Below, piece after piece: positions 23,902 through 29,646 of a stretch of 40,967 nucleotides of DNA. The translations under genes and the position numbers were made by a program. Numbering within the stretch: position 1 is the stretch's first letter; every line of letters starts with the position of its first letter. The DNA comes from a virus. The notes under the pieces were generated by a model that searched no databases, was not told the origin of the DNA, and worked only from the letters and a program-made list of their open reading frames with translations. The stretch spans positions 1-40,967 of IMG/VR virus record IMGVR_UViG_3300030385_002010, one strand, 5' to 3'.

Positions 23902-23965
23902 TGAGCCACTAAGAGAGCACGGTCATTATCCCCTATTAGTCGTAATTACTAGTGCAAGTGGCTCA
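23902..23965 (-). other. Long-range hairpin in an intergenic gap
   Basis: A 9-bp perfect inverted repeat (TGAGCCACT at 23902-23910 and AGTGGCTCA at 23957-23965) encloses a 46-base loop in which smaller complementary pieces (GCAC/GTGC, TAGT/ACTA) occur. It lies in the 88-base gap after the gene ending at 23963. There is no T-run, so it is not a classical terminator. RNA processing or stability is possible. Confidence 0.5.
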
Positions 23966-24106
23966 TCTCAATCTCAATTTCTTTAATAATCTATAAATCC
24001 AAAACTCATTACAGTACTCATTCATTACGCTGTATACTAAGTGCTGTCTAACACGGGCTTGGCTTTCAATATTGCTTTTCGTTAAATGATTCGTTACTGC
24101 TATCAT
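23963..24106 (-). CDS. Short protein (47 residues), unknown
   Basis: ATG at 24106 with AAGGAA eight bases upstream, inside the preceding small gene (41-base overlap). The protein is helical with a basic end (FWIYRLLKKLRLR). Its stop overlaps the 23957-23965 arm of the hairpin. Function unknown. Confidence 0.48.
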   Translation of the reverse strand: MIAVTNHLTKSNIESQARVRQHLVYSVMNEYCNEFWIYRLLKKLRLR

Positions 24107-24200
24107 TATACTGTTTCCTTTTTATTTTAAATATCTCCTGAATTATTAATATTCCTGCATATACTGACATAAGAGCCATAAATAATAATAAATACGGCAT
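24066..24200 (-). CDS. Tiny membrane protein (44 residues)
   Basis: ATG at 24200 with GGAGGA five bases upstream. Residues 1-20 (MPYLLLFMALMSVYAGILII) form a single membrane segment, then a charged tail (QEIFKIKRKQYNDSSNESFN). It follows the stop of the upstream gene by one base. Function unknown. Confidence 0.55.
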   Translation of the reverse strand: MPYLLLFMALMSVYAGILIIQEIFKIKRKQYNDSSNESFNEKQY

Positions 24201-24201
24201 A

Positions 24202-24474
24202 TCATTCCTCCATCTTCTTTATTTCTTCTGGATACCATATTTCTCTTTCATGCAATCTGTACAGTGGAAATGCATCTAATAAATATTCCATATCTTCTCT
24301 GTTACTTGGTTCTGCCCTCATTATACTATGCATTGGTGAATCTTTATCTTCATATTTCTTTAGCTTTTCAATACCAAATACTAATGCTTGTGATAAAATA
24401 TACTGTCCACGTATTGAATTGGCAAACTCGCTGGATTCTTCTGTGTTAATGATTCTTTTCCCTTTAATTTTCAT
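24202..24474 (-). CDS. Small conserved-looking phage protein
   Basis: 90 residues from the ATG at 24474, which has GGAG nine bases upstream; the ATG at 24483 is less likely. The middle (GQYILSQALVFGIEKL) and end (NREDMEYLLDAFPLY) follow a pattern I associate with small uncharacterised phage early proteins. No enzymatic motif. Confidence 0.55.
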   Translation of the reverse strand: MKIKGKRIINTEESSEFANSIRGQYILSQALVFGIEKLKKYEDKDSPMHSIMRAEPSNREDMEYLLDAFPLYRLHEREIWYPEEIKKMEE

Positions 24475-24622
24475 AATTTTCATCTCCGGTAAATAAGTGT
24501 TCTATTAACTGTTCTTTATGATTAGCAAAGATATGGTCAAATATTCTTATATCTTTGGTCATAAGTATTTCACAAAATGGACATTTCTCTCCATTCCCTA
24601 TTGGTAACATTCCCATTATCAT
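24464..24622 (-). CDS. Mini C2H2-type zinc-finger protein (52 residues)
   Basis: ATG at 24622 with AAGGAG five bases upstream. The sequence contains CPFC (14-17), then H30 and H35, a C-x2-C-x12-H-x4-H layout (FDHIFANH) like a classical C2H2 finger. A tiny DNA- or protein-binding factor is likely. It is the first gene after the GC-rich structured gap and overlaps the next gene by 11 bases. Confidence 0.6.
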   Translation of the reverse strand: MIMGMLPIGNGEKCPFCEILMTKDIRIFDHIFANHKEQLIEHLFTGDENYEN

Positions 24623-24639
24623 AATTTCTCCTTATTAAA

Positions 24640-24937
24640 TAAATCTTAAGATAATTGTTTTCCAGCAGGGCATTGAATATTCTCTTTAGTTTCCCCTTGT
24701 TTTCCAATCTTAAGATTAAAGTTATGAGCTGACAACGCCCTCTTTGGAGCCATACAGTACTATACCAGGTTGCGAACCATGAAGTCAGCTCAATGAAGAG
24801 GATAGGTTGGTGCCCCTGCGGTATTGTACCAACATTTGCGGTCGACCTAGGTGCTACTATCCTCTCAATAAATGATGTCCTGCCTACTCACCTGTGGAAG
24901 GGAGGAGGGTGTAATATTAGCTTTCAGCAGGACCGCG
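24640..24937 (-). ncRNA. GC-rich structured non-coding locus with three stem-closed elements
   Basis: About 300 bases without a credible gene. By hand count, 24721-24900 holds 88 G+C in 180 bases, clearly above the AT-rich surroundings. Three successive elements are closed by perfect stems: 24725-24733 with 24784-24792 (9 bp), 24797-24805 with 24857-24865 (9 bp, enclosing 24806-24811 with 24828-24833), and 24877-24883 with 24927-24933 (7 bp). Spans are 68, 69 and 57 bases. To the left, the palindrome AATCTTAAGATT (24706-24717) and a near copy (24642-24652) flank two copies of TTGTTTTCC. None folds as a canonical tRNA. Transcribed strand unknown; minus assumed from the operon. Confidence 0.5.
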
Positions 24938-25264
24938 TTAGTTCAAGAACCAAGCGCTAAGTAGTTTTTTATGAAATACATTCCTTAATCGTATATCCTG
25001 TTTAGATATCCATTTTACATCAGCTTCTAATGATTTAATTAATGCTTTCTTTGACATCCTCCACAATGTACTCTTTGAATAAGCTGCATTAACTTTAAAT
25101 ACTAATTCAACCAGTTGAAACTTTCTCTTAAATGGACATATCTTGTATGTTTCAAAAAACCATATTGACTCTGATTTCCATTTTCTGTCAAGCTCAGTTG
25201 CTATAATCATTGCAACTCCTAATATTATTGTAGTAATTAATATTGTAAATAATACTGATATCAT
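24938..25264 (-). CDS. Single-pass membrane protein
   Basis: 108 residues. Residues 1-22 are a strong hydrophobic segment (VLFTILITTIILGVAMII); the remainder is very basic (KWKSES, CPFKRKFQ, WRMSKKALIKS) and probably cytoplasmic. It overlaps the upstream gene as ATGA. Its end lies against the GC-rich structured locus. Function unknown. Confidence 0.6.
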   Translation of the reverse strand: MISVLFTILITTIILGVAMIIATELDRKWKSESIWFFETYKICPFKRKFQLVELVFKVNAAYSKSTLWRMSKKALIKSLEADVKWISKQDIRLRNVFHKKLLSAWFLN

Positions 25265-25551
25265 CTGTTTTCCACTCCTCTCATAAATATTGCTGAGTCT
25301 CTAAATTTATTTACTCTTTTATTAACTATATATTCAGTACAGTCAAGAGTTTTATTTCTATCAGCAGTTACTATTCGTTTTGTTTTTTTCTTTACTTCAC
25401 CGTCCTCGACAGTAATATATCTACGACAGTCTTCACAAAAGCAGTCAAAACCATGAAACCTTCCGACTGGTGGCGGTAGACCACCTTCTTTCTGTCCTTT
25501 GATTGTTTGCTCTTGAGCAATACCTACCGTTTGTTCTAATGATGACTTCAT
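25261..25551 (-). CDS. Small Cys-containing protein
   Basis: 96 residues, with AAGGAAGGATAG before the ATG. A C-x-C-x2-C cluster (DCFCEDCRRYI) near residue 36-46 suggests metal binding; a further Cys at about 70 (TLDCTEY) could complete a site. The C-terminal half is basic. Function unknown. Confidence 0.55.
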   Translation of the reverse strand: MKSSLEQTVGIAQEQTIKGQKEGGLPPPVGRFHGFDCFCEDCRRYITVEDGEVKKKTKRIVTADRNKTLDCTEYIVNKRVNKFRDSAIFMRGVENR

Positions 25552-25571
25552 CTATCCTTCCTTCCTATCAG

Positions 25572-25874
25572 TTAATCAGCTTCTGTGTTGAAGAACCCTC
25601 CTCGCCATAGAAACCATTGTTTTTCACCAGTTGTTACACTATCCTTTAGTGCTTCTCTAGCATATACCTTTGCTAAAGACAATGTTGAACATTTACTTAC
25701 TGGAACTATCATATAGATACTTGGACTATTTCCATCTAGTGCTTCTTCTATAATTGGTTCATATTCAATTATTATATCTGATGGATCAACTGTGTTCCAA
25801 CTATTTACTAATGTTGCTAACAATCCAGCAAATATTACAAATCCAATGCTGGGTAATATCTTTACATATTCCAT
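25572..25874 (-). CDS. Membrane-anchored small protein
   Basis: 100 residues from ATG 25874, with AGAGAGAAAGAT upstream; a longer frame to 25934 lies within the neighbour. An N-terminal anchor (ILPSIGFVIFAGLLATLVNSW) precedes a soluble domain of about 75 residues (SIYMIVPVSKCSTLSLAKVY). Envelope-directed; function unknown. Confidence 0.57.
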   Translation of the reverse strand: MEYVKILPSIGFVIFAGLLATLVNSWNTVDPSDIIIEYEPIIEEALDGNSPSIYMIVPVSKCSTLSLAKVYAREALKDSVTTGEKQWFLWRGGFFNTEAD

Positions 25875-26071
25875 ATCTTTCTCTCTTTCAGTATTGATAA
25901 AGTTAATATTAATGTTATTGCAAACAATGACCAATATATTCTTGACATTGAATCAACTACATGACCATTGAACATCAGATACTCGATTACCTGATTATTT
26001 CCTTCACTGCCGCTACCAACAATCCATATGTCAAACATTTCAATACCTTTTACTTCATCAATCCCATTCAT
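25862..26071 (-). CDS. Small protein with C-terminal membrane segment
   Basis: 69 residues from ATG 26071 (a GTG at 26080 is possible). A polar N-terminal half is followed by RIYWSLFAITLILTLSILKE, one membrane span near the C-terminus. It overlaps both neighbours by 13-14 bases. Together with the two adjacent anchored proteins it forms a small membrane-protein group. Confidence 0.52.
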   Translation of the reverse strand: MNGIDEVKGIEMFDIWIVGSGSEGNNQVIEYLMFNGHVVDSMSRIYWSLFAITLILTLSILKERKIWNM

Positions 26072-26246
26072 AGTAATCACTCATTCTACCAGTATATTTA
26101 ATGCGACAGGTATCCATCACTATAACAGGATACTTACCTGGTATGATTTCAGCAATCTTATCTTCATACTTATCACATATTTCTTTAATGTTCAGTGACT
26201 CTAGCCTCCAATATTCATTCTCTTTGAGCTTCGGTTTCTTATTCAT
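26058..26246 (-). CDS. Small protein, unknown
   Basis: 62 residues. ATG at 26246 is chosen because it overlaps the upstream stop (TAATG) and has AAAGGA eight bases before. Mixed charged sequence (EICDKYEDKIAEIIPGKYPV); no motif recognised. Confidence 0.53.
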   Translation of the reverse strand: MNKKPKLKENEYWRLESLNIKEICDKYEDKIAEIIPGKYPVIVMDTCRIKYTGRMSDYYEWD

Positions 26247-26404
26247 TATATACATCCTTTCAAATATCTCTCTGGTTTGATTAGTACAGGATATTGATTT
26301 CTCTTATCACTGTTATTAAATCTAGTGGCAGCAATTTTATTATTCTTACGCTTACGCCACTCTTTATCGGTGATGTTCTTCTTATGATGTTTAGTTCTAG
26401 GCAT
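26246..26404 (-). CDS. Short basic protein (52 residues)
   Basis: ATG at 26404, GAGGAG upstream, and TAATG overlaps at both ends, which argues strongly for a real gene. The protein is highly basic (MPRTKHHKKNITDKEWRKRK), suggesting nucleic-acid binding. No known family. Confidence 0.58.
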   Translation of the reverse strand: MPRTKHHKKNITDKEWRKRKNNKIAATRFNNSDKRNQYPVLIKPERYLKGCI

Positions 26405-26673
26405 TAGTTCTTCTCCTCTAAATGTCTATCGAGCTGTGAATATGGTAAATGAACACCGTGATAGTAATGACCTATAGAATGAGTACAGTCTCTTTCATTA
26501 CCTTTCTGATTAATAAACTTATGCTCGACGGTATAATCACCCAGTTTAGCACCAGCATCATACACTCCTTGTAGATAACCAGTTATTCTATCAATGCCTT
26601 GTGCTATTGTACCTTTATGATACATTATTCTTTGTTTACCTGACTTCTTATTTGTAATTGTTACTATATTCAT
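26404..26673 (-). CDS. First gene of the main minus-strand operon, unknown
   Basis: 89 residues, with GGGAG seven bases before the ATG. Sequence includes RIMYHKGTIAQGIDRITGYL and a His-rich end (CTHSIGHYYHGVHLPYSQL), possibly a metal site. Being closest to the control region, it would be among the earliest expressed genes. Early phage proteins often target host functions; nothing here shows which. Confidence 0.55.
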   Translation of the reverse strand: MNIVTITNKKSGKQRIMYHKGTIAQGIDRITGYLQGVYDAGAKLGDYTVEHKFINQKGNERDCTHSIGHYYHGVHLPYSQLDRHLEEKN

Positions 26674-26803
26674 TAATGAACTCCCTTCACTGTTAAATGT
26701 TTACGACCAAGTTATTAAATAAATGGTACTTATACTATATATTAGTAAGTACGTGCATATGTATCGTTTACCTATTGTGTAGCTGTGTGTACTGTGTGTG
26801 TAC
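26674..26803 (-). promoter_or_regulatory. Leader/promoter region of the minus-strand early operon
   Basis: AT-rich gap upstream of the gene starting at 26673. It holds a near-perfect palindrome at 26726-26752 (GTACTT...TACTA-TATAT-TAGTA...AAGTAC) and the direct repeat TGTGTGTAC at 26784-26792 and 26795-26803, 11 bases apart. No convincing sigma70 -35/-10 pair was found. A hairpin promoter for the phage's own polymerase or an operator pair are both possible. Confidence 0.45.
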
Positions 26804-26837
26804 AAAAGGGAGCACGGTATACATAATGCTCCCCTTT
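26804..26837 (-). terminator. Rho-independent terminator-like hairpin
   Basis: AAAGGGAGCA (26805-26814) pairs with TGCTCCC-C-TTT (26827-26837; one bulged C) around a 12-base loop. On the minus strand the stem is followed by TTTT. It lies 15 bases after the stop of the 95-residue gene, so it would separate that gene from the main early operon. Confidence 0.65.
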
Positions 26838-26851
26838 GCTGATGGTAACTC

Positions 26852-27139
26852 CTAGAACTGCACTGCTCCTGGCCCTTGTACTACAAAGCGCAGGTTGGTT
26901 GCGATGCGGTTATATACACGTGCTTCGCTTCTATCCATGAATGCGGCTCTTGTTCTGAGTATAGCTGCTTTAGTAGTAGCTTCCCTTTTAATCTCAGATA
27001 CAGACTTATCACTTAGACTGTTAAGCCATGATTCTACCTTATCCTCCTCATCCTTGAGTACTAAGGCTGACTCCATTGCAATGACCTCTGTTTCAGTGAA
27101 GCCTGCTGCCAGTAGTTGCTTTCGTTTCGTTGGGTCCAT
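26852..27139 (-). CDS. Small protein transcribed separately from the early operon
   Basis: 95 residues, with AAAGGAG five bases before the ATG. Helical sequence (RKQLLAAGFTETEVIAMESAL, SVSEIKREATTKAAILRTRA). It stands alone between the divergent control region and a terminator, so it is probably a separate, strongly expressed early transcript. No family recognised. Confidence 0.6.
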   Translation of the reverse strand: MDPTKRKQLLAAGFTETEVIAMESALVLKDEEDKVESWLNSLSDKSVSEIKREATTKAAILRTRAAFMDRSEARVYNRIATNLRFVVQGPGAVQF

Positions 27140-27437
27140 GTGGACTCCTTTCTATTAGATTAATAACAACATAAGTTTATAAAAATGAAATATAACGGTT
27201 TTCCGTATATAGGAAATCTCCCCGATAGGGGGTAGGAGCGATAATAACCTTGCTTATCAAAATGGTACAAATTTTAAGTGAAAACACTATATATAGGGTA
27301 TACTACTACTGCTGTACTGTTATACTATTATTATATATATAATATATATAGTAAATTAAAATAAGACAATTAGGGAAAAAGTCAAGTAAAAAATAATGCT
27401 TGATATAACTTGGTCAAATTATTAGATTGGAGATGAG
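27140..27437. promoter_or_regulatory. Divergent control region between early and late blocks
   Basis: A 298-base gap separating the minus-strand block from the plus-strand head operon. It contains hairpins ACGG-TTTT-CCGT (27195-27206) and CTCCCC-GATA-GGGG (27218-27231, continuing to GGAG at 27238), and an extremely AT-rich run (about 27280-27360). Candidate promoter pieces are an extended -10 like TGTTATACT near 27318-27326 on the plus strand and TTGACT (27385-27380) with TATTTT 16 bases on for the minus strand. No gene is seen inside. Promoter assignments are weak; the location is the natural one for both promoters. Confidence 0.5.
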
Positions 27438-27650
27438 ATGGCAAAAGCTATCAATGAATTGGCTCAATTAGGGCTCAGTGAACAAATTGAAGTACTATCT
27501 TCTCTGTCAAAGAATAGAACAATAATTGAGATTGATGGTGTTATGTACCCAATACAACAGAGAGTTTTTGACCTGATTGAGTCACTAAATAGTGAACTAC
27601 TCGAATTAAAGGAGCAACCTTTTGGAGTATCGGAAAATAAAGAAGGTTAG
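27438..27650 (+). CDS. Small protein at the head of the packaging operon
   Basis: 70 residues. GGAGATGAG precedes the ATG closely. Helical, acidic sequence (LAQLGLSEQIEVLSSLSKN, RVFDLIESLNSELLELKEQ). It overlaps the small-terminase gene by 29 bases. Function unknown. Confidence 0.57.
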   Translation: MAKAINELAQLGLSEQIEVLSSLSKNRTIIEIDGVMYPIQQRVFDLIESLNSELLELKEQPFGVSENKEG

Positions 27651-28470
27651 ACATTATGTATATGACAATATCCAAGAATTCAACATTTCAAATCAGGATG
27701 TCGAGGTATCTGAAAATTGGCGTACCGCTAATGAAGGTGATTGGGTTCATTCTGATGATGGTCGCATTGTCCAGTTACTTAGGGTAAAAAATGAAATCAA
27801 ACATCCCAACGACAGAAAAAATTACAAGTTTGCCAAAGGTTACGTACGGACAGTTGTCGGCACGTTCCTTAAGCGCAAAACAAATACAATGGACACGGAC
27901 TTTTCTCAACACGCCAACAGGTATACGTTTTCAAAAACGATAAAAAATCCTGCCGACCGCGTTTATAAACGTGAAAAAACAACAAATAAAGAGAAAATTT
28001 TCGCAACAAATGTTGCGGTGGGGATGGGTCCTGTTAAAGCGTATATGGATGCGTTCAATGAGGACAAGGAAGACACAGCTAAGAAAAAAGCTGTCATACT
28101 ACTAAAACAAAGAAGGGTAATTAGAGAAGTGGAAAAAAGTGTAATGGATGTTGCCAAGGAGCTGGGGATTGACCATACATATGTACTACAGTCACTGAAA
28201 CTATTAGCTGAAAGTACCGATGATGAAAATATTGCATTGCAGTCGCTAAAGGAGATGGGTAAGGCAATTGGAACACTGAGCGGCGGTGTGAAGAAGATTG
28301 AGACAGGTGTAATGGGTCTATTTAAGGGCTTTTCGCCTGGCCAATTGGAAGGTGCTGATACTAGAAACTTACTAAAGGAGAAAACAAATGATATGTCCGA
28401 GTTGCACGAGTCACCTGGTGATAAAAAACGGAAAGAAGATACAAAGAACGGGGGAGAAGCAGGAATATAA
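27622..28470 (+). CDS. Terminase small subunit-like protein
   Basis: 282 residues from a TTG start at 27622, which has AAAGGAG (27609-27615) at normal spacing. An N-terminal beta-type domain (GDWVHSDDGRIVQLLRV, GYVRTVVGTFLKRK) precedes a helical region FATNVAVGMGPVKAYMDAF, then VILLKQRRVIREVEKSVMDV. The pattern 'mobile residue stretch, A-x-x-A-Y, repeated short helices' is that of small terminases, which recognise the packaging site and recruit the large subunit. The MPE gene begins inside its last 83 bases. Position two-to-four genes before the large terminase supports the call. Confidence 0.7.
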   Translation: MEYRKIKKVRHYVYDNIQEFNISNQDVEVSENWRTANEGDWVHSDDGRIVQLLRVKNEIKHPNDRKNYKFAKGYVRTVVGTFLKRKTNTMDTDFSQHANRYTFSKTIKNPADRVYKREKTTNKEKIFATNVAVGMGPVKAYMDAFNEDKEDTAKKKAVILLKQRRVIREVEKSVMDVAKELGIDHTYVLQSLKLLAESTDDENIALQSLKEMGKAIGTLSGGVKKIETGVMGLFKGFSPGQLEGADTRNLLKEKTNDMSELHESPGDKKRKEDTKNGGEAGI

Positions 28471-29272
28471 ATGCAAATCATGTGCCCGTAGATTCTTAAC
28501 CCCGATAGAGTCAGTCGTCAATGAAAGGACTGACAACATTGAGCCAGGTCGTATATTTTCAGCAGAGTTCGATGATACAATACGTATCCATGCATTAACT
28601 GATATACACGTTGGTGCTGTTGAACACGATTTTAAAAAGTTTGATGAAGCGATAAAATCAATTAAAAAGGATGATAATGCCCGTTGGTTTGCCAATGGCG
28701 ACATTCTCGAACTAATACCACCTAACTATAAAATCAATCAGCGTGGACAAAATATACCACCAGAAGACCAGTACATGGAATTCGTTGAGAGAGTTCAATC
28801 AATACGTGATAAGTGCTTATTTATTCGTGGTGGAAATCATGATTATTTGCGTAGTTTCAATATACTTGATTTTGATGTTTGTAAGGTAATGGCAAAGGAA
28901 CTGAGTGTTCCATATTATAGATTACCAGGATATTCAAAGATATCAGTAAATGGAAAGGTTTGGTATTTGGTTAGTGGTCATGGAAAGTCAGGGGGTAAAA
29001 ACGGTGATTTGGAACTTGATAAAATGGCAGCTGTCTATCCCTGGGGGGATGTATTCTTTCTTGGTCACAATCACCAGTTGTATGCAAAACCTGTGGATTC
29101 GATTGTTATTGATGACTCTGAAGAGGAGACTCTAAGCCGCAGATGGTACGTACGTGGTGGTTCTTTTCTAAGGTATGCAGACTATGCCAGATATTCGTTC
29201 TATCAACTTGTTAGGACTGGCTGGGTAACAATTGAATTTTCAGATAGTAGAATAAGATGCCTGGAGAACTAA
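28388..29272 (+). CDS. Metallophosphoesterase with N-terminal zinc ribbon
   Basis: 294 residues. The ATG at 28388 has a perfect AAAGGAG eight bases upstream. The zinc ribbon (C3, C6, C29, C32: ICPSC...YKCKSC) resembles the transposase-type InsA ribbon. The calcineurin-like domain follows with D72-x-H74 (TDIHVGA), G104-D105 (ANGDILE), GNHD (149-152), H198 (SGHGKSG) and GHNH (226-229). Such enzymes hydrolyse phosphoesters with two metals. In phages the substrate could be DNA, RNA or nucleotides. The zinc ribbon suggests a nucleic-acid substrate. Setting between the terminase subunits suggests a packaging- or DNA-end-related role, which is inference. Confidence 0.86.
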   Translation: MICPSCTSHLVIKNGKKIQRTGEKQEYKCKSCARRFLTPIESVVNERTDNIEPGRIFSAEFDDTIRIHALTDIHVGAVEHDFKKFDEAIKSIKKDDNARWFANGDILELIPPNYKINQRGQNIPPEDQYMEFVERVQSIRDKCLFIRGGNHDYLRSFNILDFDVCKVMAKELSVPYYRLPGYSKISVNGKVWYLVSGHGKSGGKNGDLELDKMAAVYPWGDVFFLGHNHQLYAKPVDSIVIDDSEEETLSRRWYVRGGSFLRYADYARYSFYQLVRTGWVTIEFSDSRIRCLEN

Positions 29273-29273
29273 T

Positions 29274-29456
29274 ATGAAAATTGAGTTAGGTAAACTAGTG
29301 TCGAATACAACAATAATAAAAGATGGTGTTGATTTAAAAAAAAGATTTATTGATGTCTTCGAAAATCATCCCCTTACATACGCATGGTCAGATGGTGTGA
29401 AGAAAATGATTTCAATGAAGTTGTATGATGAGGTTATGAAAGATGTTAATAAGTGA
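29274..29456 (+). CDS. Small protein, unknown
   Basis: 60 residues, with GGAG seven bases before the ATG, one base after the phosphoesterase stop. Sequence DVFENHPLTYAWSDGVKKMIS is unfamiliar. It overlaps the next small gene by 14 bases. Function unknown. Confidence 0.52.
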   Translation: MKIELGKLVSNTTIIKDGVDLKKRFIDVFENHPLTYAWSDGVKKMISMKLYDEVMKDVNK

Positions 29457-29646
29457 TTCTACAAAAACATTTGAACGCAAATCTCTTGAGAAGATACGAA
29501 TCGAGACTCCAATGGGAGCAATTGAATCTGATTCGGGCAATCATATAATGGATGGTCTTACAATAGTAATACTTATTTTAGCGTTATATACAGGCAAGAA
29601 AATAGTCGATAGATATTTCAAGAAGAAATGTTGTTGCAGAAGATGA
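29443..29646 (+). CDS. Small membrane protein upstream of the large terminase
   Basis: 67 residues. One membrane span (GLTIVILILALYTGKKIV) with a short Cys/Lys/Arg-rich end (RYFKKKCCCRR). It overlaps the neighbours on both sides. A holin-like or anchoring role is conceivable but unsupported. Confidence 0.55.
   Translation: MLISDSTKTFERKSLEKIRIETPMGAIESDSGNHIMDGLTIVILILALYTGKKIVDRYFKKKCCCRR

Noticed and set aside
23903-23964. tRNA-like 7-bp acceptor stem on the minus strand
   Set aside because: Only 62 bases long, with no T-loop GTTCRA motif and no plausible anticodon arm.
23663-23986. 107-residue plus-strand frame in the small-gene cluster
   Set aside because: It crosses two well-supported minus-strand small genes and a hairpin gap, has no ribosome site and reads like antisense.
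24725-24933. tRNA genes in the GC-rich locus
   Set aside because: Spans are close to tRNA length, but the arms do not fit: no D- or T-arm consensus; GGTTCGCAACC on the minus strand lacks A58 and a 5-bp T stem.
24640-24937. Hammerhead ribozyme
   Set aside because: I searched both strands for the CUGANGA...GAAA core and did not find it.
26895-27158. 87-residue plus-strand frame opposite the 95-residue gene
   Set aside because: Antisense shadow (Ser/Leu/Ala-rich); the minus-strand gene has AAAGGAG and a downstream terminator.
27400-27428. TTGATA-17-TAGATT promoter before the plus-strand operon
   Set aside because: The start site would fall within the ribosome site of the gene at 27438, leaving no leader; probably coincidence.
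27963-28481. 172-residue minus-strand frame opposite the small terminase
   Set aside because: Ser/Phe-rich antisense shadow; the plus strand carries coupled genes with good ribosome sites.
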